Source: DVED01 sp963838375 (GTDB lineage: Bacteria > Cyanobacteriota > Cyanobacteriia > Cyanobacteriales > Geitlerinemataceae). Taken from it: a stretch of DNA of 64,000 bases. Positions 17,446-26,647 of this stretch are shown piece by piece. Each line of letters begins with the position of its first letter. The first letter of the stretch is position 1. Made by a program: the position numbers and the translations under genes. The DNA is taken from the NCBI GenBank assembly GCA_963838375.1, contig CAWIQY010000008.1, forward strand, positions 310,001-374,000. Direction: 5' to 3'. The notes below the pieces were generated by a model, which saw nothing but the letters and a program-made list of their open reading frames with translations, was not told the origin of the DNA and ran no database searches.

Positions 17446-17796
17446 TTATCTTGGATGAACCTCGAAGGCTAACTCATGTCGATAAAAACATACGTTAAAC
17501 TCTGCAAAAAAGTTCATATGACCCAAAATCACAGGTAAATCGTTAGATTGAGTTCAAGCAAATGCCAGTAAAATAGGTGAAAATGGAGCAACTGTACCAG
17601 ATAGCACTAAACCTTTGGCTGTATTACTAGCTAGATTTCCGCTCAACTCAATTGGAACGGTTTGCTCTTCCCAAATTGCTCCTAGCAGTAGTCCAAAATC
17701 GTAAGGTAAAACGTTGACACTTGCACCAGTATCTAATAATGCCGTCACTTCTATAGAACGATCGCCATTGGTGAGTTTCAAGGGTAAATATGGCAT
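17446..17796 (-). pseudogene. Retropepsin-like aspartic protease interrupted by an in-frame TGA
   Basis: The first 80 residues hold the single-domain aspartic-protease motif LLDTGASVNVLPYDFG (catalytic Asp in DTGA). The frame meets TGA at 17554-17556, exactly where relatives have Trp. Reading through restores the conserved family end: TQSNDLPVILGHMNFFAEF then NVCFYRHELAFEVHP, stopping at 17446. A single TGG-to-TGA change thus removes the last third, including the hydrophobic ILG segment needed for the dimeric active site. Start ATG at 17796 (MPYLPLKL) is preferred over a TTG at 17814. It follows the 111-residue gene by 48 bases and belongs to the same unit. Confidence 0.75.
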
Positions 17797-17844
17797 AATG
17801 ACCGATCGTCCCAAGCGATCGATTTAAAAGGGAATCGTTGACCG

Positions 17845-18180
17845 TTAAGCATGGGGTTTTCCCTGTGCAGCAGTTAGAAGATCTGACAAAGCTTGAATAC
17901 CGGCTGAATCAGCTTGAGGAGACCAAACAACGGCTTCATTTGATGCTAGTTGGTTCAGCAATTTTTGCTCTGGATCGATCGCTGTTTGATTTTGGGTGAC
18001 ACTTTCACGAAATAGGCGGATGATTTGCAGTAAGTTGAGCCAATAGCATTCGGGAATGTTATGAAGTTCCAGAATGAGATTGGCTAAAAGTTTTTCGGAG
18101 TCAGAGGCTATTCTCTCTTCAGCCGCTTTGACTTCTGAGTTGGATAATATCGTTACATTTTGTAAATTAGGTTCGGACAT
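17845..18180 (-). CDS. Small conserved cyanobacterial protein paired with the retropepsin gene
   Basis: A 111-residue soluble protein: TILSNSEVKAAEERIASDSEK, then LLANLILELHNIPECYWLNL and LLQIIRLFRESV, mostly alpha-helical, with a variable C-terminal third. I recall similar small genes directly before retropepsin genes in other cyanobacteria, so the pair may act together, perhaps as substrate or regulator and protease, or as a toxin-antitoxin-like module. That role is inference. It has no recognised domain. Confidence 0.55.
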   Translation of the reverse strand: MSEPNLQNVTILSNSEVKAAEERIASDSEKLLANLILELHNIPECYWLNLLQIIRLFRESVTQNQTAIDPEQKLLNQLASNEAVVWSPQADSAGIQALSDLLTAAQGKPHA

Positions 18181-18352
18181 ATTTTTGAGGGGTGGGTGTG
18201 GTGGGATTGAGGCGATCGCATCTATTCTAACGTAAGGTGAAAAATATAGCCCATTCTACAAGGTCACGCATCAATGTCAATTGTGTAGTATTCTCCTTGT
18301 GATGCGATCGCTACATCCTAGATTCGAGCTACATATCAGACGATTTTAGGAA

Positions 18353-18640
18353 TTAGCTTGGATGATATTCAGGTTCAGTTAAAGAAATAAGGTCTCGGTA
18401 TAAAATATATTGACCGAGTGCCTGATGAAAATCTTGCATGGGTGAAGCACCGAGAAAGCTTTTGACTGCTACTACAATTTTTTGTCCGTCTCGTTCTGCG
18501 GCGATCGGCTTTTCTGCTGCTAAATCGGCAACTAGATCGGCATCTTCGTAACGAATCTTATAAGGCTCGGCAACGATCGTCCAGCCATCCTTGATTAAAG
18601 CTGTTTTGACTGCATTGTGGTAAATATCTTTTGCAGGCAT
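18353..18640 (-). pseudogene. Truncated xisH copy with a lost catalytic Glu
   Basis: 95 residues against about 139 for the intact copy at 19022-19441. The N-terminus is nearly identical (MPAKDIYHNAVKTALIKDGW), and it runs to EPEYHPS and stops where the intact copy continues EYTLYLAVSEN. In the nuclease-like core the intact copy reads VEIKSF and this one reads VAVKSF, so the Glu of the presumed D...ExK site is gone. No xisI partner follows. It is probably an inactive remnant, though it could still be translated. Confidence 0.75.
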
Positions 18641-18695
18641 GAATAGAACTTTGGCGATTCTACTGATTATAGCTCAGAATAGAGGCAGTTCAAAT

Positions 18696-19034
18696 TTAGC
18701 ACGCAGCAAACTCTGTATGTTCTCTTTCTTCAAAAGCGCGAAAACTCAAAACAATATCTTTTTTAGCAACACCCGCATCCACTAATTCCAAAGCAATTCC
18801 TTCTTCAGTTCCATCGTGTTGAATCCAAAGTTTATTGTTGATGATATCGATGTGAAGTAAAGTTCCATAGATGCGATAACCATTTTGCCATCCCGTTTCT
18901 ACCAATAAGTAACGATCTCGATCGCGATCAAACACTAGTTCGGCTTGAACGTCGTCATCGCTACCTAGAAAATCTAGATAGTCCTGCATAACTTTTTCGA
19001 CAATGTTTCGATACTGAGTCTTTATTGAATCCAT
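18696..19034 (-). CDS. xisI: XisI family protein
   Basis: A 112-residue XisI protein: MDSIKTQYRNIVEKVM, ETGWQNGYRIYGTLLHIDI, NNKLWIQHDGTEEGIALELV and KKDIVLSF. In Anabaena, XisH and XisI are required with the XisF recombinase for excision of the fdxN element, but xisHI pairs are spread through cyanobacteria without any such element, as here. The ATG overlaps the end of xisH by 13 bases, showing translational coupling. The exact biochemical role is unknown. Confidence 0.9.
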   Translation of the reverse strand: MDSIKTQYRNIVEKVMQDYLDFLGSDDDVQAELVFDRDRDRYLLVETGWQNGYRIYGTLLHIDIINNKLWIQHDGTEEGIALELVDAGVAKKDIVLSFRAFEEREHTEFAAC

Positions 19035-19441
19035 TGTACGATCGCCTCCTTTTTCGGATCGAAGGTTACTAAACGAAGAATATTATCTTCAATCATGGTC
19101 TGACCCGCTTCTTCTTCAAAAACGGTTTTGTGAGTATTTTCACTCACTGCAAGGTATAATGTGTATTCAGGATAATATCGTTTTAACAAGCGAGCATATA
19201 AAACAAACTGACCGATCGCTTGTTCGAGATCTCGCATATCTGAAGGACTGGTAAAACTTTTAATTTCAACGGCTATTTTTTCGGTTCCCCGTTCTGCTGC
19301 TAGCAATCGTTCTGCGCCTAGATCGACAAACAAATTTTTACCCCGCGCCAGACGAATTCGTAATGGATCGTGTACGATCGTCCAGCCATCTTTAATCAAA
19401 GCATTTTTGACTGCATTGTGGTAAATATCTTTTGCAGGCAT
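19022..19441 (-). CDS. xisH: XisH family protein
   Basis: A 139-residue XisH with an apparent restriction-endonuclease-like core: FVDLGAERLLAAERG supplies the Asp, followed by VEIKSF (Glu-x-Lys). It begins MPAKDIYHNAVKNALIKDGW like the two decayed copies nearby. It forms an operon with xisI. No fdxN-type element, recombinase xisF or attachment site is visible in the window, so its present role is open; some have proposed xisHI to be toxin-antitoxin or defence-like, which is inference. Confidence 0.9.
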   Translation of the reverse strand: MPAKDIYHNAVKNALIKDGWTIVHDPLRIRLARGKNLFVDLGAERLLAAERGTEKIAVEIKSFTSPSDMRDLEQAIGQFVLYARLLKRYYPEYTLYLAVSENTHKTVFEEEAGQTMIEDNILRLVTFDPKKEAIVQWIQ

Positions 19442-19512
19442 TGATCGAACTTTGGAGATACTACGTATTATAGCTCGGAACAGAGACCAAAACTAAGCTT
19501 GATAAGAAAGAT

Positions 19513-19665
19513 TCAGATTATGTTAATCAACTCCCTCGAGTGGGTACTGAAACTTGGAAGAGAAGTCACCATATGCTGTAGATCGATACCTGCTGCAATG
19601 AGTGCGTCGGTTAAACCTTCCTCAAAATTATCATCTTCAATAATGACTCGATTTATTATTGAAAT
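19513..19665 (-). pseudogene. Possible 3' remnant of an unidentified gene
   Basis: The minus-strand frame ending with TGA at 19513-19515 reads INRVIIEDDNFEEGLTDALI then AAGIDLQHMVTSLPSF, which has the amphipathic look of a real protein end. It has no start codon upstream and I do not recognise the family. It lies between xisH and the methyltransferase, in an island full of gene remnants. Confidence 0.3.
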
Positions 19666-19726
19666 TTTTGATTGACAAACTCAACAGTTTGTCGTATTGT
19701 TTTACTTACAAAGTTACATTTTTATT

Positions 19727-20707
19727 ATGAATGAACTTGCGTTTCATCACACCTCAGAGAAAATAGGAAATTCTCTGATTATACACGCAGATTGTCTTGA
19801 ATTGCTAAGTCAGATTTCCGAAAATAGTATTCACGCCATTGTTACCGATCCACCCTATGGTGTCAAAGAATATGAGGTCGATCAACTGACGAAGATGACT
19901 AACGGCAGCGGAGGAATTTGGAGAATTCCCCCATCATTTGACGGACATCAGAGATCTCCTCTGCCACGCTTCACAGCATTGACCCCAAAAGAAAGAGCAA
20001 TCTTAAAATGCTTTTTTACTGAATGGTCACAATTAGTTGTGAGAGTTTTATTACCGGGTGCTCATCTGTTTATCGCGAGTAATTCTTTCCTCTCTCAGTT
20101 GGTATTTTCGGCTTTAGTGGAAGGGGGATTAGAGTTTCGAGGCGAACTCATTCGATTAGTCAGAACATTGCGCGGTGGAGATCGCCCAAAAAATGCAGAA
20201 ATCGAATTTTCCGATGTTTCATCAATGGCAAGAGGGGGTTACGAACCCTGGGGAATTTTGCGAAAACCGATACCTTCAGGAATGAAACTCAGTGATTGTC
20301 TCCGAGAGTTTAAGACTGGAGGATTAAGACGAAAGCCTGATGGAAATCCTTTTTGCGATGTCATTCCCAGCGAACGAACTCCTCAAATAGAGCGAGACAT
20401 TGCCAATCATCCCAGTCTCAAACCACAATCTTTTTTACGCCAACTTGTATATGCTGCTCTTCCCCTTGGAGAAGGAATTATTGCCGACCCTTTCATGGGT
20501 TCGGGTTCAACAGTGGCAGCAGCAGAATCTGTAGGTGTTCGTTGTATTGGGATTGAGCGATATCAGAAATACTACGAAATGAGTCGCACAGCAATTCCTG
20601 CACTGGCTGCTATTGAAATCTCTATGACTTCCAGTCTAAAGAATGAAAATGGAATTGATAATGTTTTGAATTTCAAAACACAAAGTAATCAATTAACATT
20701 ATGGTAA
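19727..20707 (+). CDS. Type II DNA methyltransferase, N4-cytosine/N6-adenine, beta order
   Basis: A 326-residue amino-methyltransferase. The catalytic motif IV DPPY is at 41-44 and the AdoMet motif I DPFMGSGST is near 256, with the target-recognition segment between, which is the beta-class order. It modifies an exocyclic amino group within the recognition site of its partner nuclease; the site cannot be read from sequence. The ATG at 19727 (MNELAFHH) is preferred over a TTG at 19697. It is tail-to-tail with the restriction gene and the two coding regions overlap by 9 bases. Confidence 0.85.
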   Translation: MNELAFHHTSEKIGNSLIIHADCLELLSQISENSIHAIVTDPPYGVKEYEVDQLTKMTNGSGGIWRIPPSFDGHQRSPLPRFTALTPKERAILKCFFTEWSQLVVRVLLPGAHLFIASNSFLSQLVFSALVEGGLEFRGELIRLVRTLRGGDRPKNAEIEFSDVSSMARGGYEPWGILRKPIPSGMKLSDCLREFKTGGLRRKPDGNPFCDVIPSERTPQIERDIANHPSLKPQSFLRQLVYAALPLGEGIIADPFMGSGSTVAAAESVGVRCIGIERYQKYYEMSRTAIPALAAIEISMTSSLKNENGIDNVLNFKTQSNQLTLW

Positions 20708-21343
20708 AATTGGATTTCGATAAATCCAATTATTTCTCATTTTCTGATATCCCGAATTGGTGACACTAGCAGTAATCGTTCGCCGACTCGTTTCCGATCG
20801 CCCAGAAAAAGACCAATCTTGTTGAGTTAAAGAAGCTCCTAAAACTTGCAGAAATCGAAAAGGCTTGGCTGGAACATTTTTGACTGTATCGCTAGGTTTA
20901 TTGCTTTCAAAGATAAAGACCATCAACCATATTGATTCTGGATTATGTCCTTGCCATCCTTTCAGATATCGAGATGCTTTGATTTCAATCCCTTCATGGC
21001 TGTGCCGAACGGCATCCTGGGGAAATAAACCTGAAGGGATGAGATCGGGATGACCATTATGATATTGATTTTTAACGAGACTCGAACAATATTTGGGAAT
21101 ATTGGAGATTATAAACTCGCCAACGATGCTACTGAAATTAGCTGGCATCAACATCGATTCTAAACGTTCCATGTTTCGATCGTGTAGCTGTTGATTGATG
21201 AAACCCAGAAACTCAGTAAAGTCAGTCATCGCTTGCTGAATATGGTGAGTTGTACATCCGTAGGGTAAGCTGGCATCTGGATTAAAAAAATTGGGGTCAA
21301 CAGTAGAGGGAGAACAAGCAAGTTTCTCCAAATCTTCAGTCAT
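20699..21343 (-). CDS. Putative type II restriction endonuclease (PD-(D/E)XK)
   Basis: A 214-residue protein convergent with the methyltransferase. It contains a plausible PD-(D/E)XK site: HPD with Asp100, then GIEIKAS with Glu120 and Lys122. The C-terminal half (ESIWLMVFIFESN, FRFLQVLGASL) continues a mixed alpha/beta fold. Small size, position and motif make it the likely nuclease of the pair. I cannot name the isoschizomer group. It is AT-richer than flanking housekeeping genes, in line with horizontal transfer. Confidence 0.65.
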   Translation of the reverse strand: MTEDLEKLACSPSTVDPNFFNPDASLPYGCTTHHIQQAMTDFTEFLGFINQQLHDRNMERLESMLMPANFSSIVGEFIISNIPKYCSSLVKNQYHNGHPDLIPSGLFPQDAVRHSHEGIEIKASRYLKGWQGHNPESIWLMVFIFESNKPSDTVKNVPAKPFRFLQVLGASLTQQDWSFSGRSETSRRTITASVTNSGYQKMRNNWIYRNPILP

Positions 21344-21361
21344 GTTTTTTCTTCGTCCTTT

Positions 21362-22072
21362 TCATTGTGTATGACACTTCCAGTTTAACCATTTTTCGAT
21401 GATACTCCTAATCAGCAATTGCGCGTCTTGAAGAGACATTGGATTGGGAGGCGGATCGGTTTTTTGAACACCATGACGCGCTTCATATCCAATAGCAGCT
21501 GGACTATTTGCTGTTCTAGTAAATTGAGTAATCTTATTTTTACTTGCCCAACTATTTTGATAGATTTTATCCCCACATTCACTTTCAATTATTTCATAAA
21601 TCCGGTAAAGATTTCCCCAATTTTGATTTTTAAATAAGTCTCGAACGCACTTTATCTTTTCATCATCTTTAGCTTTAGACCAATTTTTAAATTTCTCAGC
21701 ATTAGAGTTTCTAACTTTACCTCCTTTGAACTCTGTTATGTCAACTCGAGTGTGACCACCTATTTCAGCCGTTCCAGATATATAAATATATCCAACTCTA
21801 GTACCATCTTCTTGAACTTCATAGAGACTTTCTGGAAATATTTCAATATTTATTCCATATGCAAGGCAGGAATAAAAGTTTATATTATTTATTTCTTCAA
21901 TACTTAGTTTGTAAGCTTCGTAATCATCAGTCTGTAAATCAAAGTTAGGTGAAATTAAATAAAAAACATTCTCTTCTTGAATAATTTTATATTCTGTAGT
22001 TGAAAAATCTTGAGATATACATAATAAATCTGAATGCAACCCTTTCAATTTAATTAAATATTTTGCTCTCAT
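21362..22072 (-). CDS. Conserved hypothetical protein upstream of the restriction gene
   Basis: A 236-residue protein with no domain that I can name. The end, ANSPAAIGYEARHGV followed by TDPPPNPMSLQDAQLLIRSI, is a motif I recall from cyanobacterial proteins of unknown function in accessory regions. The first half is beta-rich (YLIKLKGLHSDLLCISQDF). The gene is strongly AT-rich and precedes the restriction gene by 18 bases on the same strand, so it may be part of the same unit and could help or regulate the R-M system. It has no membrane segment. Confidence 0.6.
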   Translation of the reverse strand: MRAKYLIKLKGLHSDLLCISQDFSTTEYKIIQEENVFYLISPNFDLQTDDYEAYKLSIEEINNINFYSCLAYGINIEIFPESLYEVQEDGTRVGYIYISGTAEIGGHTRVDITEFKGGKVRNSNAEKFKNWSKAKDDEKIKCVRDLFKNQNWGNLYRIYEIIESECGDKIYQNSWASKNKITQFTRTANSPAAIGYEARHGVQKTDPPPNPMSLQDAQLLIRSIIEKWLNWKCHTQ

Positions 22073-22170
22073 GATTGTTGAGCTAATTTATGAATTGAAT
22101 CTATCTAAATCAAAGACAAATCAGGTAGGGCTATCAAATAAATTGAAAACCCTACCTTTCTAACCTCGAT

Positions 22171-24777
22171 CTACTTCGCCCCAACAGGCATCCCTAAAAT
22201 ATCCTCAATCTTCGGCATATCCTCCAACGCAATCACCCGACCTTCATCCTCAAATCCCGCAATTTCATCGAAGTTCAAATAGCGGTACAAATCCGCCGCA
22301 AATGGGTCGATCTTCTTCGTCACAATTTCCATATATTCCTCCACCGTGGGAATCTTGCCCAACAGCGCACAAACTGCCGCTAATTCCGCAGAACCGAGGT
22401 AAACTCGCGCCCCTTTGCCCATGCGATTATTGAAATTCCGAGTCGAAGTCGAAAACACCGTCGCACCATCTTCCACCCGCGCTTGATTCCCCATACATAA
22501 AGAACATCCCGGCATTTCCGTCCGCGCTTGTGCGGCATCAAAAATGTCGTACATTCCTTCTGCCCGCAATTGCTGTTCGTCCATGCGAGTTGGCGGACAA
22601 ATCCACAGGCGAACCTTCACCGTTCCTGCCCCTTCCAAAATCTTGGCAGCGGCGCGATAATGACCGATATTGGTCATACAAGAACCGATGAACACTTCAT
22701 CAATTTTGTCGCCCGCACATTCGGACATTAACTTCACATTATCGGGGTCATTTGGTGCAGCAACGATCGGCTCTTTGATCTCGCTCAAATTCACCTCAAC
22801 GACTTCCGCATATTCAGCATCGGTATCCGCCGACATTAACTGCGGATTTGCCAACCATTCCTCCATTTTTGCCACCCGCCGCAGCATCGTTCGGGCATCG
22901 TTATAGCCCCGCGCGACCATATTTTTCAGCAGGGAAATATTCGATCGCAAATATTCAGCAACCGTGTCTTCACTGAGTTTAATTGTCGAACCCGAACACG
23001 ACCGTTCTGCCGTGGCATCCGTCAATTCAAAGGCTTGTTCCAACTTCAAATCGGGCAACCCTTCCATCTCCATAATCCGTCCGGAGAAGACATTTTTCTT
23101 ATTCTCCTTCGCCACCGTCAGTAATCCTTTTTGAATCGCTACATAAGGAATCGCATTGACCACATCCCGCAGCGTCACGCCGGGTTGCAACTCCCCGGTA
23201 AACCGCACCAATACAGACTCCGGCATATCCAACGGCATTGCGCCCAACGCGGCGGCAAACGCCACCAATCCAGAACCGGCAGGGAAAGAAATTCCCAAGG
23301 GAAAACGAGTGTGAGAATCGCCGCCAGTTCCTACCGTATCCGGCAGCAGCATCCGGTTCAGCCAAGAGTGGATGATGCCATCGCCGGGACGCAAGGCGAC
23401 GCCTGCGCGGGTGGAGAAGAAGTCGGGTAAGTCTTGGTGGGTTTTGAGATCCACGGGTTTGGGATAGGCGGCGGTGTGGCAGAAACTCTGCATGACTAAA
23501 TCGGCGCTGAAACCCAGACAGGCGAGTTCTTTCAACTCGTCGCGGGTCATCGGTCCGGTGGTGTCTTGGGAACCCACGGTGGTCATCAGGGGTTCGCAAG
23601 ATGTGCCGGGACGCACGCCGGGAAGTCCGCAGGCTTTACCCACCATCTTCTGCGCCAGGGTGAAGCCTTTTCCAGTGTCGGTGGGTTGAGTCGGGCGGGT
23701 GAACACCGGACTGGGTTCGAGTCCCAAGGCGGCGCGGGTTTTGTCAGTCAGCGTCCGTCCGATAAGGAGGGGAATGCGTCCGCCAGCGCGAACTTCATCT
23801 GCGATCGTATCGGGTTTGAGGGTAAAGGTGGAAATGACTTCCCCGGATTCGTTGGTGATTTCGCCTTTGTACGGGTAAATGGTGATCGCATCTCCCGTTT
23901 CCATCCCGGTTACGTCACATTCAATGGGTAATGCGCCGGAGTCTTCGGCAGTGTTGAAGAAAATGGGGGCAATGGCACTTCCGAGTACATAACCGCCACC
24001 CCGCTTGTTGGGAACAAAGGGGATATCCTCTCCCAGATGCCACAGAACGGAGTTAATCGCCGATTTGCGGGAGGAACCGGTGCCCACCACATCGCCGACG
24101 TAGGCGACGGGATGTCCTTTTTCTTTCAATTGGGCGATCGTTTTTAACCCATCCGGCATCCGCGATTCCAGCATGGCTAAGGCGTGGAGAGGAATATCGG
24201 GACGGGTGGTGGCGTGGGGTGCCGGGGATAAGTCGTCGGTGTTGGTTTCGCCGGGAACTTTGAACACCGTAACGGTGATACTTTCTGGCAGTTGGGGACG
24301 ACTGGTAAACCATTCGGCATTCGCCCAAGAGTCGATGACTTGTTTGGCGTAGGCGTTGGTTTCGGAGAGCTCCAGTACGTCGTGGAAGGCGTCGTAGACG
24401 AGGAGGATTTTGCTCAGCGCCGTGGCGGCGGCGGCGGCGATCGCACTATCTTCCGATTTGAGTAAATCTATCAGCGATCCGACATTGTATCCCCCCATCA
24501 TCGTTCCCAAGAGTTCCACGGCTTCTAGGGGAGAAACGAGGGGACTGGTGGCTTCGCCTTTGGCGATGCTGGTGAGGAAGGAGGCTTTGACATAGGCAGC
24601 TTGGTCTACACCGGGGGGAATGCGATCGCGCAAGAGGTGCAGCAAAAAGTCTTCTTCTCCCGCAGGCGGCGCTTTGAGTAAGTCGCACAGTTGGGAGGTG
24701 GCTTCGGCTTCTAGGGGTAGGGGGGGAATGCCCAAGGCTTCCCGTTCGGCAGCGTGTTGGCGATAAGTTTCTAACAT
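22171..24777 (-). CDS. acnB: Bifunctional aconitate hydratase 2 / 2-methylisocitrate dehydratase
   Basis: A 868-residue AcnB. It begins with the HEAT-like domain 5 (MLETYRQHAAEREALGIPPL), continues with the swivel domain (ETNTDDLSPAPHATTRPDIP) and the catalytic domains with cluster ligands in GSCMTNIGHYRAA and MPGCSLCMGNQARV. It converts citrate to isocitrate in the incomplete/modified cyanobacterial TCA cycle. The frame is open to 24801, but the ATG at 24777 is chosen because GGAG lies about 9 bases before it and MLETYRQHAAER is the family start. It is monocistronic. Confidence 0.95.
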   Translation of the reverse strand: MLETYRQHAAEREALGIPPLPLEAEATSQLCDLLKAPPAGEEDFLLHLLRDRIPPGVDQAAYVKASFLTSIAKGEATSPLVSPLEAVELLGTMMGGYNVGSLIDLLKSEDSAIAAAAATALSKILLVYDAFHDVLELSETNAYAKQVIDSWANAEWFTSRPQLPESITVTVFKVPGETNTDDLSPAPHATTRPDIPLHALAMLESRMPDGLKTIAQLKEKGHPVAYVGDVVGTGSSRKSAINSVLWHLGEDIPFVPNKRGGGYVLGSAIAPIFFNTAEDSGALPIECDVTGMETGDAITIYPYKGEITNESGEVISTFTLKPDTIADEVRAGGRIPLLIGRTLTDKTRAALGLEPSPVFTRPTQPTDTGKGFTLAQKMVGKACGLPGVRPGTSCEPLMTTVGSQDTTGPMTRDELKELACLGFSADLVMQSFCHTAAYPKPVDLKTHQDLPDFFSTRAGVALRPGDGIIHSWLNRMLLPDTVGTGGDSHTRFPLGISFPAGSGLVAFAAALGAMPLDMPESVLVRFTGELQPGVTLRDVVNAIPYVAIQKGLLTVAKENKKNVFSGRIMEMEGLPDLKLEQAFELTDATAERSCSGSTIKLSEDTVAEYLRSNISLLKNMVARGYNDARTMLRRVAKMEEWLANPQLMSADTDAEYAEVVEVNLSEIKEPIVAAPNDPDNVKLMSECAGDKIDEVFIGSCMTNIGHYRAAAKILEGAGTVKVRLWICPPTRMDEQQLRAEGMYDIFDAAQARTEMPGCSLCMGNQARVEDGATVFSTSTRNFNNRMGKGARVYLGSAELAAVCALLGKIPTVEEYMEIVTKKIDPFAADLYRYLNFDEIAGFEDEGRVIALEDMPKIEDILGMPVGAK

Positions 24778-25263
24778 CAGGGTGTTCTCCATAAACCACA
24801 TATTAAGGATGTTAAAGCTTTATCTCCTTTATCGATACTCCAACGCGATCGCTCTCGGTGGGCAGATCGCAGAGAATGCCTATATCTACGTGACAAATGT
24901 AAGCAACGATTGACAGAACCGACTCGATCGTTGCCCACTCACATTGATAAATTCAGTCGTGTTTTTCAGCTAGATCGAGATTGTTCACTACAAACTTTCT
25001 ATGTGCCGAGTTTTGGCACTGTGGCAGTCCAAACCCCGGTCATATCTGACTTAGGAACTAATTCTCAATGGTTATGACGATCGAGATCACCGATCGTGAC
25101 ATTGTAAGTATGTCAAATTAGGACTAAGGGTTGTATCTGTTCGTCGTTCGATCGATTTCGGGACAGGGTACTGAGCAGAGTCTTTATAGCCAAAGCTCTA
25201 ATAAGAGTTGCCTATCTCCAACCCTATCCTAATATCGCTCGATTGTTTCCCATACAATAACTT
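24778..25263. other. Non-coding stretch between acnB and the hybrid kinase
   Basis: About 480 bases between divergent genes. It contains several CGATCG palindromes, but I see no gene, hairpin or convincing promoter. Confidence 0.5.
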
Positions 25264-26631
25264 ATGACCTCCAATATGATAGATCTTATACTTCTTGTTG
25301 ATGATAATCCAACCAATTTAGAAGTTCTCTCGACAATTGTCACCCATTCTGGATTTGAAATTGCCGTTGCTAACGATGGAAAAAGTGCAATCGAGCTGCT
25401 AGAGTATATCCAACCCGATCTAATTTTATTAGATGTAATGATGCCGGAAATTGATGGATTTGAAGTTTGCCGCCATATCAAGTCATCACCACAGTTTGCT
25501 GAGATTCCTGTCATTTTCATGACTGCGCTTGCCGATCCCGTCGATAAAGTCAAAGGACTCGAATTAGGAGCAGTCGATTATATTACGAAGCCATTCCAAT
25601 ACGAGGAATTAGTGGCACGAGTTCGCTTGCACCTCAAGCTGAGCAACTTAACTCAAACCTTAGCTGCCCAAAACAATCGACTCAAGGAAATGAGTGAAGA
25701 ATTAGAACGGCGGGTGGAAGAACGAACTGCCGAGCTATTCCAATCTTTGCAGACTTTAAAAACGGCTCAGGTTCAACTCATACAAAGTGAAAAAATGTCT
25801 GCGCTGGGTCAACTTGTTGCCGGAGTGGGTCATGAGATTAACAATCCCTTGAACGCTATTACAGGCAATCTCTGTCATGCCGAAGATTATATCCAAGATC
25901 TTCTTCGCTTAATTAATTTATATCGGCAAAAGTTTCCCAACCCAGGAGATGAAATTGAAGAAAAAATAGAAGAGGTCGATCTAGAATATTTGAGCGAAGA
26001 TTTGCCAAAGTTATTAGATTCTATGAAAGTTGGCTCCGATCGCCTTGCTCAGATCAGTCATTCTCTAAGAGTTTTTTCGCGCTCCGATCGCGATCGAAAA
26101 GTAGATTTCGATCTTCATGAAGGCATTGACAGCAGTATATTACTGTTAACGAATCGACTTAAAGGTAAAGGCGATCGTCCGGAAATTCAGATCGTTAAAG
26201 AATATGGCGAAATTCCACTCGTTCAATGCTATCCCGGACAGCTCAATCAAGTTTTCATGAATCTCCTTGCCAATGCCATTGACTCTCTGGAGTCACGCTT
26301 CGAGAAGGATACTTTAGAAGAGTCGAGTATCGCGACTCCAGAGTCGGAAGAACTCAAGTATGAGAACACACCGATGGTTTGGATTCGGACAAAGCTAGAC
26401 AGGGAGGGTTATGCGATCGTGAAATTCTCTGACAACGGTATTGGTATCCCTCCAGAAGTCCGAGATAGACTATTTGAACCTCTATTTACGACCAAACCCG
26501 TTGGCAAGGGAACAGGTTTGGGATTATCGATTTGCCATCAAATTGCTGTGGAAAAACATGGGGGAACTTTAACCTGCTTTTCCGAACCTGGACAGGGGGC
26601 AGAATTTATCATCACTATTCCCATCCATTAA
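25264..26631 (+). CDS. Receiver-domain histidine kinase (REC - coiled coil - HisKA - HATPase)
   Basis: A 455-residue cytosolic kinase. The receiver domain is at 1-125 (Asp in LILLDVMMPEIDG, Lys in ITKPF), a coiled coil (LAAQNNRLKEMSEELERRVE) follows, then a HisKA with the phosphoacceptor His in GHEINNPLNAI and a HATPase domain (NLLANAIDSL, DNGIGIPPEV, GKGTGLGLSI). The receiver-first order means its output kinase is probably controlled by another kinase in a relay. Such proteins are common in cyanobacteria. No cognate regulator is adjacent. Confidence 0.9.
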   Translation: MTSNMIDLILLVDDNPTNLEVLSTIVTHSGFEIAVANDGKSAIELLEYIQPDLILLDVMMPEIDGFEVCRHIKSSPQFAEIPVIFMTALADPVDKVKGLELGAVDYITKPFQYEELVARVRLHLKLSNLTQTLAAQNNRLKEMSEELERRVEERTAELFQSLQTLKTAQVQLIQSEKMSALGQLVAGVGHEINNPLNAITGNLCHAEDYIQDLLRLINLYRQKFPNPGDEIEEKIEEVDLEYLSEDLPKLLDSMKVGSDRLAQISHSLRVFSRSDRDRKVDFDLHEGIDSSILLLTNRLKGKGDRPEIQIVKEYGEIPLVQCYPGQLNQVFMNLLANAIDSLESRFEKDTLEESSIATPESEELKYENTPMVWIRTKLDREGYAIVKFSDNGIGIPPEVRDRLFEPLFTTKPVGKGTGLGLSICHQIAVEKHGGTLTCFSEPGQGAEFIITIPIH

Positions 26632-26647
26632 TTGAATGATGTCTAGG

